A stretch of DNA of 64,000 nt from Eretmocerus hayati (taxonomy: Eukaryota; Arthropoda; Insecta; Hymenoptera; Aphelinidae): contig CM056743.1 in assembly GCA_029851415.1 (NCBI GenBank), forward strand, positions 97,810,501 through 97,874,500, given 5' to 3'. Both the position numbers and the translations under genes were made by a program. The notes under the pieces are model-generated. The model was not told the origin of the DNA. It saw nothing but the letters and a program-made list of their open reading frames with translations, and made no database searches. Positions 33,341-44,093 of this stretch are shown here, piece after piece. How positions within the stretch are numbered: the stretch's first letter is position 1; every line of letters starts with the position of its first letter.

Positions 33341-36035
33341 GAGAGATAGATAGATAGATAGATGTCCTTTATTCGTCCGAAGACAAAAAATACAATTACA
33401 TACGCCTACATATGCCCGTTAAAATGTAATAACACGTATAAGAATGAATATAATATATGTACAACAAAATAATAATGATAATTTCAGTCAATTACTGGTT
33501 TGGTCAAGGACAATAATTATCACAATTCGTGACTAGTCAGGGTGCATACTCAAAAGTATAAAAAGAGGGGTAAAGGCTCGCACTAATATCACAGCTATAG
33601 ATCACCAATTGGGTGACTGAGGTCACATGTAAAAAATACTAAATTAAAGAAGAGCCCTTCCCATTACAGATTAAAATAATGCCTCCTCTCCACATCAATC
33701 TTCTGCGAAGACTGGGTTAGTGAAGAATCTTTCAGGGATTCCTTGAATTGTAATGTTTCCCCCAGCTGCCGGAAGCCCGGAGAGAGAAAGTTCCACAAAT
33801 GAGCACATTGAACCTGGAATGATCTTCTTCCGTACTCAAGTCTCATATTGGGAACTTTGAGTACCCGCTCTTCTGTATCACCGCGTGCGGGGCGTTCGGA
33901 TTGGTACCTGGTGAACATCGCAGCTAGGTAGCCAGGCTCTCCTAAATGCATGATCTTGTGCGTTAACAGAGCTGCGAAGTACATTCTCCGCGAATCAGTA
34001 CGTAGCCAACCCAAACGTTCCCTAAACGGGGTGATGTGCTCGTCTCTCCTAAGATCAAAAATGTACCTCACACATGAATTGCTTAGTCGCTGTATCCGTT
34101 GCCGTTGTTCGTCCGTGGCGTCGAGGTACACGACCGTGCAATAATCTAAGTGCGGTTGAACCAAGGACTCGACTAGGCGAATTCGGAGAGGTCTGGTGAT
34201 ACACGCCCTAAAAAACCGCAATCCGTATAGGGCTCTGTTGACTTTCTTAGTTACTTGGTCAATGTGCGGTCTCCACGTCAGTTCCCTGTCAAGTGTAACA
34301 CCAAGACTCACGACCGTGTCACTGAACGGGATGATTTTTCCATCCTGTATTTGAACCCCTGGCAAGTCCATTCCCTTCAGGTCTTTGATATTCCTCTCAG
34401 AGCTGAAGTAGATTGCCTTGGTCTCGCCAGCGTTGAGACACAGGCCGGAACTCTTGGCCCATTCAGCTACTAGTCGTCCTATTCCACCCAGCCGAGCGAT
34501 GCCCTCTCTGATCTTAGTTTTCTCGACTTGGAGATAAATTTGTAGGTCATCCGCATAAAATAAATGATGTGCCGACTTTCCGTCTAGCAAACCAGGTAAG
34601 TCATTGACATATAAGCTGGAGAGTAAAGGCCCGAGAACGGAACCCTGTGGAACACCCAGATTGGTTTCGAGCCAATCAGAATTACCAGAATTTGAAGTGA
34701 CTTTTTGGGTGCGACCTTGTAAGTATGAATTCAGCCACAGAAGTGCCGATCTCGAAAAGCCAAGATTTCGAAGTTTGCTCAGCAGCTTTGATGGTGATAT
34801 CCTGTCAAAGGCTTTACTAAAGTCAAAAAGCAGGAGCAAGGTGATCTTCTTCTTGTCAATACCTACTCTGATGTCATCGGTCAACTTTAGTAGAGCTGTC
34901 TGGGTGCTATGGTATTGCCTGAAACCAGTCAGGAAGCGATCTTGTCATTTCTCTTGTTTTAAGTACTCCGTGATTTGGTCGTGTGCGATTTTTCCCAGGA
35001 CCTTGGCAAGGAAGCAGAGCAGCGCTATAGGACGGAGATCTGAGACTGTTGATGGAGCTGTAGTCTTTTTTAATGCAATCAGCTGTGGTTGCTTCCAAGC
35101 CGCGGGAAAAGTGCTATGAGCGGAAGAGGAGTTGAAAATATGTACAATAAGATCGCCAATAGCTGGGAGAGCCTTCGCGATCACGGGCATCCCGTCTGAC
35201 CCACGGGCTTGCGAGGAGAAATGTTTGATAGCAAGAACTACGTCGTTAAAATTTGTGGGTTTGAATTCAAAACCCTCCTCTGAAGCCGAATTTATGTCGT
35301 CCATTGCTTCATCTATATTTTCGTGAGGCGAGACGGAAACTCCCGCAAAGTGAGCGTTCAACTCATCCGGTGTGAAACCATGAAGTTCCTCCTCTTTGCT
35401 TTTAGGCAGGAGGCCGAGGTTGCGCATTTCCTTCCAGATGTTCTTATCTTGATCAAGAGCGTCTGAAAGATGGTTTTGAAGGAAGGAGTTACGCTCTTGT
35501 TCCATGCGCAAGTCGACCTCTTCGCTCGAGCCGAGAGTACTCACTTTGAAGCTCAGGACACTTGCGCTGGTTACCTTGATTTCGTTCCCAGCGCCTGCGC
35601 GTCGCATCTCGCTTATTCATGAGTACCCTCAACTCAGGACCAATCCAAGGAGCATCATTTTTCCGCGGCTTGATAGTTTTTTCCGGCGCTAATTCATCTA
35701 TAACAGTCTTTAAGTTTTCTTTCAAGCAGTGAATTCCGTCTTCCAAGCTGGTTTCAGCATTTTCAAGAGCTGTCCAGTCGCAGCGAAGCAGACGGTCATT
35801 CAGCATCTCCGGAGTGATGTTACGAAAATTCCTATAAGTGGAGGAATTTTTGGGCGGAGTGGGAGTGAAGACGTTGATGGTGACGTCTATGACCGAGTGC
35901 CTGCCGAAACTGGGCAGGAGTCTGTTTTGAAAGTCAGTAATGGTGTCATTGTTATCTACGTAAATATGATCAATCCATGTACGAGAAACATTGGGGTTGT
36001 GTTGGTGAGTCGGGCCATGCTGCACTATCTGTATG
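33341..36035 (-). mobile_element. LINE-A copy 3, 5'-truncated
   Basis: Begins with a (GATA)n tail (33346-33363), AATAAA on the minus strand (33368-33373) and the GTCCGAAGAC hairpin. It then matches copy 1 up to about 36035 inside the endonuclease, where similarity stops. ORF1 is absent. Confidence 0.8.
33664..36025 (-). pseudogene. LINE-A copy 3 ORF2, broken
   Basis: Three frame segments: 36025-35489 (endonuclease C-half, HTWIDHIYVD-like region and linker), 35607-34945 (linker and RT start) and 34884-33664 (RT from MTDDIRVGIDKKK to the end, with LFDFSKAFDRI, GVPQGSVLGPL and FYADDLQIYL). Frameshifts near 35530 and 34920 break it. Compared with copy 1 there is also a small deletion near 35187 (GxDGMP region). 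The RT active site is preserved. Confidence 0.8.
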
Positions 36036-36275
36036 TGTGATTCGTTTAAGTTGTTTTCATATATCGCTTCGAGAAAGCATTCTGGTAATCGTTTTTAGGG
36101 CCTTGACAGAAAGTGCGCCATGCTCTTTTCTCTACTTTTTCCCCCGTGTATAAGCATAGGCGCTGTAGTTGTAGTCGCCGCCACGGGCGCGCAATGGCGC
36201 TACTTCCACGGGAAAAAGGGGGAAAAAGAGCAAATGCTTACTTTCTGTCGAGGCCCTTAGCAGCGTAAATCTTGG
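36036..36275 (+). mobile_element. Helentron-like 3' terminus, interrupted
   Basis: CGAGAAAGCATTCTGGTAATC (36068 onward) and, after the MITE, GCAGCGTAAAT match the 3' end of the two Helentron-like elements at 53065-55561 and 61138-62791 (GAGAAAGCATTCTGC, loop, GCAGCGTATTTT). The hairpin is split by the MITE at 36098-36256. The rest of this element was not found. Confidence 0.45.
36098..36256. mobile_element. 159-bp MITE, PIF/Harbinger (Tourist)-like
   Basis: Ends GGGCCTTGACAGAAAGT and ACTTTCTGTCGAGGCCC are inverted. The flanks are TTA at 36095-36097 and 36257-36259, the duplication typical of PIF/Harbinger MITEs. The two halves pair nearly completely. Confidence 0.75.
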
Positions 36276-36585
36276 AGATTTGTGTGATAGAGGCGAATTC
36301 AAACATTAATTCATGATTTGGATTTTTCTGCGCATGTATAATGTCGAACTTTCGAATGACTCATCGAAGTTCCAGTTTGTTCATTTTCAGGTGCACATCA
36401 TTTTCTCCGTGCCCAAAAATACAGAGAAACATGGAAAGGATGAAGAGGACTGATTATTCTATGAGTTACCATCATTTTGAGCCATTTTTGGTTACAGTGA
36501 ACTCCGGTCATAACGAACGTCTTTTGACGGTCCCTTGGAGCTCGTTATAACCGCATTCCACTCCATCTGATTCGGAACACCCGCT
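36276..36585. other. Non-coding gap with a pogo-like end
   Basis: No gene. CAGTGAACTCCGGTCATAAC (36496 onward) followed by a GAACG / CGTTATAACCG arrangement resembles the terminal repeat of pogo/Tigger elements. Only one end is visible. Confidence 0.35.
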
Positions 36586-36769
36586 AACCAGTGTGATACT
36601 TTGCGGGCACAGAATTATAAGTATGAAAGTGTGACACACAAAATTCATCAACAGCATGAACTTTTTTCAAATCAGGTTGAGTCTCTGCCCGAAGGCGTTT
36701 GGTTCGCCCGAAAGCAGTAAGAAAGTTTACTCCTCGCATCCATTCACTGGTTCCGACGCTTGGGTGTAT
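36586..36769 (+). pseudogene. Polinton PolB, part 1
   Basis: One frame reads VILCGHRIISMKV, a stop, HTKFINSMNFF and PKAFGSPESSKKVYSS, ending AWVY at the 653-bp insertion. This is the exonuclease-side region of protein-primed PolB (the LPKAFGL region). The stretch further upstream is missing. Confidence 0.75.
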
Positions 36770-37422
36770 GGGGCCATCCAGTAATGATGTCACGCGAAAA
36801 TCTGGATTTTCGAGCCCCCCTCGTCACGCCACGTCACAAGCTCGTGGTATCCCCGAATAGGGAAAAATTGGATTTTCTTGGTATAATAGTATATTACGAA
36901 ACGACTTCGATTCTTTACGTAGTGGGAAAAATTTCTATACACGAGGGTAACAACTTTGAGCACTGTTGAGATTCTTTACGCACGAGCATCAGCGAGTGTG
37001 TAAAGTTACCGACAATGCGTAAAGCATCGAAGTCATTTGCGTGTTCTCTTCTCCGAATTCGATGTGGGTGAAGTTAGTGCTTTACACACTGAAAAATGTT
37101 CCTTACGCACTACCTTTACGCACATTATTTCGAAATAGTATATTTCGCACCAAGTCTATGGAAGAGGGGTACCTCATAACCGAGGCGCGAAAATTATTTT
37201 CCGCGATTTCGTAACTCCCAAACATTGGAAAATTGCACGAATTCATTGCAATAATGCTTACAAATTTCGATTCTCTCCGATAGATTTCCATAAAAATACT
37301 GGTTAATGGGCGTGATGTCACGTTTGAGCGGCAACCCCCGTCCCCCCATGTCACACTTCATCACGTTTTTCTAGACCCCCCCCCCTCTCCCCGAAAGCGT
37401 GACATCATTACTGGATGGCTCC
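36770..37422. mobile_element. 653-bp TIR element in PolB
   Basis: Ends GGGGCCATCCAGTAATGATG and, inverted, CATCATTACTGGATGGCTCC. TAT flanks it (36767-36769 and 37423-37425). Removing it with one TAT restores the PolB frame. The inside is non-coding and has repeats of CTTTACGCA. A 3-bp TAT and G-rich ends suggest PIF/Harbinger, tentatively. Confidence 0.8.
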
Positions 37423-38365
37423 TATGAAAGAGAGCTGACAGACGAACAATACCATACATTTGGGACGATGTCACCCAATGATCGAGAAAGATCTCTCGAA
37501 TGGTACAACGCTATGAAACCAAACAATCGTTTCGTTTCCAAGAATGAAATCGTTGAATACTGCTATATGGACGGTGAGATTCTGCGCGGGGCATCCACAA
37601 AATTCGGAAAATTCTTCCTCAAACTGGGTGATACGGACACATTCGTTTCAGCTGTCACGATTGCATCCGCTTGAATTTGCTCTTCGGGAAAAAATTCTTG
37701 CAGCCGAACTTAATAGCTATAATCCCACGCAGAGATTATAGGAGGGCTTACAGGTATCCTCAAAAGTCTTTGAAATGGTTATTGACGTGCGAGTGAGATT
37801 TGAATAGAGAGATCATACACGCTGGTTGAGCGAGAGAGTACGGATTACCCGAAGATTTTACCGTCGACGGCTACTTGCCCAGCCTGGATTCCAACACCGA
37901 CAAGAAGATAGTGTTTGAATATTAGGGTTGCTTTTGTCACGCGTGTCTCAAATGCTTCAAACGGTAATTGCAGCAGGATAATTGTTACCAAGCGTTCGCA
38001 CGACGAGATCTATGAAAGCTTTCAAGCCAAAATCGAACGATGGAATCTACGGATACGGTACCCGAGATGTGGGAATTCGAATTCGACAAAAATGATTGCG
38101 ATATTCGAGAATACGTCTCAAGCCATCCTATGATGGGTAAAATCACGCCGAACGCTAGGACACATTCTTCGTTGGCCGCACTGAAAATCTCGTGGCGCAT
38201 TACGACGTCAGAGGAAATGAGATAATCTGCTAATTTGACGTAACCTCCCTGTACCCTGCTGTCAACGAGAAGGGTAAATGCCCCATGTGATGCTCCGACG
38301 GGTGGAGGAACAATGATTGGTCACGCGTCGAAGGGGTAGTCAAGTGTGGAGTCTTGCCACCACGC
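37423..38365 (+). pseudogene. Polinton PolB, part 2 with motif A
   Basis: Continues in phase from part 1 (VYERELTDEQY) if the insertion and one TAT are removed. It reads NEIVEYCYMDGEILRGAS and VSAVTIASA, then shifts frame several times through an EYGLPEDFTVDGYLPS-like region and FVGRTENLVAHYDVRG. Polymerase motif A is DVTSLYPAVN (from 38237). A TAA stands just before it (38231). It ends LPPR at the solo LTR. It is dead as a gene. Confidence 0.8.
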
Positions 38366-38913
38366 TGTCGAGGCGAGTTGTTCTTATGGAACCACGGAGC
38401 CCACACTAGTGTGGATGGATCGTGTGGAAAGGGGAAAGGTTATCAATTAAGACCCACTTGTCGTATAATGAATGTGAAGAATCATCATATTTTCGACAAA
38501 AGGTATGGAGCTGGAGGTAAGAAGATGAATCGCGGAGAATCGCGTGCGCGGCATCGGTGTTGGAACGTGGGAGAAAAACTATTGCAAGAAAAGAGAAATT
38601 GATTGTCGCGGGCGGGTACCGGCGTGATCGCGAGCCAGATCGGACGCGAAGACGCTCGAGCCGCACATCTTGCGGACTCGCAGACCAACAGTTAACTAAC
38701 ACACGCCGAGCAATAAGCACAGCGCGGCAAGGAGGACTCCAGTCGTTGCACTGGTCGCCCGATTCAATCTTGGACAGTAAGTTGAAATTATTAACTCGGG
38801 TGAGAACAAGGAGGAGAAAGGCAACGACCGAGAACGTCAAGCCAGGCAGTCTCTATGAATATAGATCTATCAATATAGATATGTGAGTGCTCTCATACTA
38901 ATACACACAAACA
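38366..38913. mobile_element. 548-bp solo LTR
   Basis: Starts TGTCGAGGCGAG and ends CACACAAACA (TG...CA). CACGC flanks both ends (38361-38365 and 38914-38918). Removing it with one CACGC gives an uninterrupted PolB reading VLPPRNLYLPLLP. That is the signature of a solo LTR left after recombination between two LTRs. The 5-bp duplication fits Bel-Pao, Copia or Ty3/gypsy. Confidence 0.82.
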
Positions 38914-39114
38914 CACGCAACTTATACCTACCACTTCTCCCAATCAAGATGTACGGTCGCCTACTCTTAGCGTTATGTCGCTCATGCTGTGAGGGGATGC
39001 GTCAAAGAGAATGTAATTTCGAGAACATCGATCAGCGTACGCTCGAAAACGAATGGGTGATTGACGAAATGAGGAGAGCTATCGAGCTCGGATACCGGAT
39101 TATCGACATATATA
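38914..39114 (+). pseudogene. Polinton PolB, part 3
   Basis: RNLYLPLLPIKMYGRLLLAL, CRSCCEGMRQ and WVIDEMRRAIELGYRIIDIY, ending at the palindromic MITE. This is the cysteine-containing insert plus following helix of Polinton PolB between motifs A and B. Confidence 0.8.
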
Positions 39115-40197
39115 CAGTACCTTTTAGAAATATCGGATCAAGTAGGGTCTCACTAAAACAGTGATGTTTCCAATATGCTTTGTCGTACGGCAATTTTGAA
39201 AGAAGCATCTGAAAGAAATCTATCGATTCATGTGTTCAAAATATTCATTGCGTCCTTTTTGATCGCCCGTAGTCAACGATGAAAATCTAAAAAATTTCAC
39301 CTTCAATCAATCACCTACAACTTTTGCGGGAGTGATTGGATCACAAGAATTTCCACGGGATCTTGTAGATCTTTTCAAAACCTACAATTTCCTTTCTTCA
39401 AAATTCTCTCTACGCCATTTCCTGTCTAAGAAACGAGCTTGGAAAGAAAACTTTGTATTACATGGACTGCTCATGGAGATACCGAAGCTGGCGCCTATTA
39501 TGTCTCGCCTTGCTCTACTCTAGCGCATAAATTCATCAAAAAAATATCATGGCACATGATTTCGACGTGGAATGATCTTATCTTCCAGAATATTTGATCA
39601 GATTTTGTCTTGGATTAGAGGCAACCCCGATTTCTCAAGTTTTATTAGAAAAATTGATTCATTTCATGTTTTGTCCCTATAGATCACATTCAAGACAAAA
39701 TCTGATCAAATATTCTGAAAGATGAGATTATTTCACGTCGAAATCATGTGCCGTGATATTTTTTCGATGAATTTTTGCGCTAGAATAGAGCAAGGAGAGA
39801 CGAAACAGGCGCCAGTTTCGGTAGCTCCATAAGCAGTCCATGTATCACAAAGTTTTCTCTCTAAGCTCGTTACTTGGACGGGAAATGTCGTAGAGAGAAC
39901 TTCAAAAAAAGGAAATTGTAGGTTTTAAAAAGATCTACAAGTTCCCGTAGGAATTTTTGTAATCCGATCACTTCCTCCAAAGTTGTAGGTGATTGATTGA
40001 AGGAGAAATATTTTAGATTTCCATCGTTGACTACGAGCGATCAAAAAGGACGCAATGGATGTTTTAAACACATGAATTGATAGATTTTTTTGTGATGTTT
40101 CAGATGCTTTTTTCTAAATTGCCGTACGACAAAGTATATTGGAAATATCACTGTCTTAGTGAGACCCTACTTGATCCATTCTTTATGAAAGGTACTG
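39115..40197. mobile_element. 1,083-bp long-arm palindromic MITE, Tc1/mariner-like target
   Basis: Ends CAGTACCTTTTAGAAA and, inverted, TTTATGAAAGGTACTG. TA flanks both ends (39113-39114 and 40198-40199). The arms of about 500 bp (39115-39613 and 39690-40197) pair almost throughout around a 75-bp spacer. No transposase. If transcribed, it would fold into a long double-stranded RNA. Confidence 0.82.
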
Positions 40198-40663
40198 TAC
40201 GTCATATGGCAATATGAGATCACGCAGTTTGATCCCGTCACGGATGAGGGGGGCCTATTCGTCAAGTACGTGGAAATGTTGTTGAAGAGTGAATATCAGG
40301 CTAATATCGACGCATCCACGTGGGTTCCCACCTGGATGCGTTGATCAGACTGGTAAAAAGCGGTACATAGGAGAGTACGAGCGGGTTGAGGGTATGGAAC
40401 TGGATATCGACAAGATCGAGCAGAGTCCGGGGCCCCGCTTCGTTGCCACGATGGCGCTTAATTCGTTCTGGGGGAAGTGGGGGCAGAGAGACGACTTGCT
40501 ACAGACCGAGATAGTGAAATCACGCAGGACACTTATGGAACTATTGCACGCAACAGAAAAAGAACTCGACGACATTCTGTTCACGACCGAAGAAGTTGTG
40601 CACATCAGCTGGCGGTATCGAAACTAAGCGGTCGAGTCTTCTCCCAATACAAACGTACTCTTA
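40198..40663 (+). pseudogene. Polinton PolB, part 4 with motif B
   Basis: WQYEITQFDPVTDEGG, then after a frame change KKRYIGEYERVEGMELD, the motif B region MALNSFWGKWGQR (LNSFWGK at 40457-40477), then a TAA near 40625 and SSPNTNVLL up to the Penelope insertion. It continues at 46815. Confidence 0.82.
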
Positions 40664-40791
40664 TCCATGTTGAAGCACTCGCTTGAATTGACAATTACAA
40701 TGATACTGCAGCTGATTTGCGAGTCAATTGGTGTTTATTCATGACAACGTTTCGACAGTTACTTTGCTGTCCTCATCAGGTCTAAAAAATT
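40664..40791 (-). repeat. Penelope pLTR, left end
   Basis: TCCATGTTGAAGCACTCG to CAGGTCTAAAAAATT. Repeated in the same orientation at 43970-44093, so the left copy is flanked by direct repeats, and inverted at the right end. Confidence 0.85.
40743..40779 (-). ncRNA. Hammerhead-ribozyme-like motif
   Basis: On the minus strand: CTGATGAG, stem II GACAG/CTGTC with loop CAAAGTAA, GAAAC, GTT, then GTC. A two-pair stem III closed by a three-base loop is the minimal form reported for Penelope elements. Stem II has one extra G and stem I is weak, so activity is unproven. Confidence 0.55.
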
Positions 40792-41345
40792 ATGAATTAC
40801 ACATACAATATAAGAACTAAAACATACAGTTATATCACATTAGTGGATGCTCATTTACCTTAATCTCTCAACCTCATTCTCATAAAAAGTCCCTTTTTAC
40901 TCATCTTCATAGATGAGAGTCAATAATTTCTATCAATACCACTCTGAAAAAATATGAAGAGTTGTACATACAATGCCATAACCTCCAAGGAATAAGATTT
41001 GTTTACCTAATTGTGACGATGGTAATCACTATTGCTCTAATTGCACTATCACAAAAACTTTTTGATTGATCCATATTGCGAGAGGAAGTTTATGTTATTT
41101 TTAAAAAAGACTATTTTGACTAGTAAAATTGACTGTGATGTGATGTAAACGACATGATGTCTGAGTGTTTATGTTACTGGTGATGATGGATCAACCCATT
41201 GATCTATTATTGATTGATTGATTGTGTATGTGGTGACATCTAGGTATAACCCCTTAACTGAAAAGGAAAATTACAGGAATCTACTTTTTTCACAATATAC
41301 ATATATCGAGACAACAGACGCTAATGAGAGTGATATCCATTATTT
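40792..41345 (-). other. Penelope 3' UTR, left copy
   Basis: About 550 bp, AT-rich, non-coding, mirrored at 46161-46724. Confidence 0.7.
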
Positions 41346-43972
41346 TTAATTTTTTTGTTCTTTATCTCTCATTCTTCGTAAGATTGGAGCGTATACTTGA
41401 TGGATGTTCTGACTGTCCTCCTTCTTATTTATGGCGAATCTCTCAATTCTGATGTTAACCATTTCCGATACAATTCTTTTTCTCCAATTAACTTCCGAAT
41501 CTAATATTTTCACTTGTTCAAAATCAAATTCATGTTTTAAATTTCTTGTATGTTCAGCTATGACAGTTTTTTTCTCTAATTTCCCAATATCACCAATATG
41601 TTCACTCATTCTCTTTGCAACTGTTCTCTTTGTTTCTCCCACATACACAGCTTCACAATTCTTACAACAAACCTTATAAACAACATTATTTCTTTTTAAT
41701 TTTTCAGTCTTGTCTTTACCTCTGACTATTAAGGAACTCAAATTATTAGTAATCCTTGGTATACATTTGACACTGTACTTACTAAGTTTTTTGGAAACCA
41801 TCTCATAAAAACCAACGATGTATGGTAGGCTGATATTCATGAATGCATTCTTTCTGTTAGTAAAATTGCTTGCATCTTGTTGATTTGAAACTAATTGACT
41901 TTGTGAGTTACGATTGATACGTTTGCTGACATGGTAATTGATGAACTGGGTAGGATAATTATTTTCTTCCAAAATATTTTTAACAATTTTGATATTCTTG
42001 TTATGGAACTTTCGATCGGAGAGTAATAAAGCTTTATCAACCAAACTATAGACCATTGCTCTTTTTTGGGAAATATGATGATGTGAATGATAATTTAAAA
42101 TTCTTCCGGAGTAAGTAGGTTTGTGATACCAATCAAAGGTTACTTTATCACTTTCTCGTATTGTTAGTACTTCAAGAAAACTCAGTTTACCATCAACTTC
42201 CAGTTCATGGGTAAATTGCAACCTTTCATCGTAAGAGTTGAAAACATCAAGTACATGATTAATCTCTTTCTTAGGAATGATCATGTAAATATCATCCACA
42301 TATCTAACATATAGAAGAGGTTTGAAATGTAATTTGGACAAACATGTTTGTTCTAAGTCCTCCATTACCATGTCAGCAAACCTAGGGGATGGTGGTGATC
42401 CCATTGGTGTACCATACACCTGCTTATAGAATTGACCATTGAATTGAAAATAGGTATTATCCATCAAAAATGTTACTGCCTCCATGAAATCCAATAAAGG
42501 AATTCCATACTTCTTATGAATCAGATCAAATCTCTTTTCAACAGCCATCTGTACATGATGTTTACTTACATTAGTGAATAATGACTTAGCATCGAAACCC
42601 ACACACTCAAAATCCTCTGGAATCTCAATACCCCCAAGTTTGTTAACAAATTCTTTACTATTCTTTATGTATGAGGCAGGCTTTGGGATACAAGAATCAA
42701 GCATTTTATCAATAGTGCGGGCAAACTGATATGTAGGTGTATTAACACAAGAAACTATTGGTCTAAGAGGGTTACCTTGCTTATGAATTTTAGGCAGACC
42801 ATATATTTTTGCAAGACTAGTGTCAGTTTGTGTAAGAGAATTCTTATGATACTTGAAAGAAAAATATTCACTGTCATTCCATCTGTTCATGATTTCCTGG
42901 GTTCTTTTTTGTAGACTGATTAAGGGGTCTTTCTTTACTTTCTCGTACGTGTCTCTATCTGATAATAACTCATTCATTTTTCCACATACTCCGAGCGCTC
43001 CATAGCCACCGTCACATTCCCTTTATCTGCCATAGTTATCAATATATCTTTATCCTTAAAAAATGATTTGGCTTTCTTTATACTTTCATTCAGTTTTCTT
43101 TCTCTGTAGGGCACATGTCTAGTTCTTTCCTTTTTTGTTAGCATGCTATCGACCACCTCACCACGGATAATAGTCTTCAACTCATCCTCAATCTCATATC
43201 CGCTTAGACTTCCTTCCACATTCTTAACAATGTCAATAACATTCTTTCGGTCCAAAATTGGAATTTCATTATTATACTTGGAACCTAAAGCGAGAACCTG
43301 AGAAATTTCTGATGGTATATCTGTATGAGAAAGATTGCGAAACCATCTATCAATAGGAACATTTTTCTCATAGTTAGTGGAAGATGTATAATTTTCCGTT
43401 GTACTTCTTGATACTTGGCGAGTGTCAGAAGAATCTGTTATTCTAGAAATGATATTATTAAACTTCTTCTTGTGTATCTCATCAAACTTCTTCAAACTAG
43501 TCTCAGTATACTTGATTTGAAAATCTATGAACTGGCTAAGAGTGGTATCCTCAATATAATCAGTTAGGTATTGGAACAAAGAATCAGCACGTTTCTTGAG
43601 AAAACAAATATGAATGCTAGCATCTTCAATTTCTACATTCAGAAGAGACTTTTGGAACCTATTCAAATGTTTTTTGAATTTTGTTGAACCCGTAAAACTA
43701 TGTAAGACATGATGTTCGAATTTACTATTTATAGACTGAATATGTTTGGGTAGAACATCTCTGTACCGACATTGGCATAAGAACTTTTTTTGAGAGACCG
43801 TCGAGATTATTTTTCTGCTAACCTTTATCCACTCCTTCATCTTACTTGCGATTTCTTCCCCGTATGTTTTGTTGATGTGTTGGAAGAATTGAATGTCACC
43901 AACATCAGTTGTTATATGTGTGACACTGGTAGAGGGTTCAAACAGCTCAATCCCTCTTGTATTGATATCCAT
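41346..43972 (-). pseudogene. Penelope ORF, full length with one frameshift
   Basis: ATG at 43972 sits exactly at the pLTR junction. 332 codons read to a stop at 42974, and a second frame of 543 codons follows (42977-41346), overlapping by 4 bp. The right copy has six A where this one has five, at SEYVEK/MNELL, and is continuous there, so a 1-nt loss broke this copy. Domains: N-terminal region of about 300 residues, RT with IYGLPKIHKQGNPLRPI, MGSPPSPRFADM, catalytic YVRYVDDIYMI and KLSFLEVL, then WYHKPTYSGR, and at the end a GIY-YIG endonuclease (VYKVCCKNCEAVYVGET, KRMSEH). Confidence 0.88.
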
Positions 43973-44093
43973 GTTGAAGCACTCGCTTGAATTGACAATT
44001 ACAATGATACTGCAGCTGATTTGCGAGTCAATTGGTGTTTATTCATGACAACGTTTCGACAGTTACTTTGCTGTCCTCATCAGGTCTAAAAAA
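43970..44093 (-). repeat. Penelope pLTR, internal
   Basis: Direct repeat of 40664-40791. It serves as the 5' terminal repeat of the minus copy and joins it to the truncated plus copy. Confidence 0.82.
44047..44083 (-). ncRNA. Hammerhead-ribozyme-like motif, second copy
   Basis: Same sequence as 40743-40779, upstream of the minus-strand ORF. Cleavage here would trim the 5' end of the element RNA. Confidence 0.55.
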
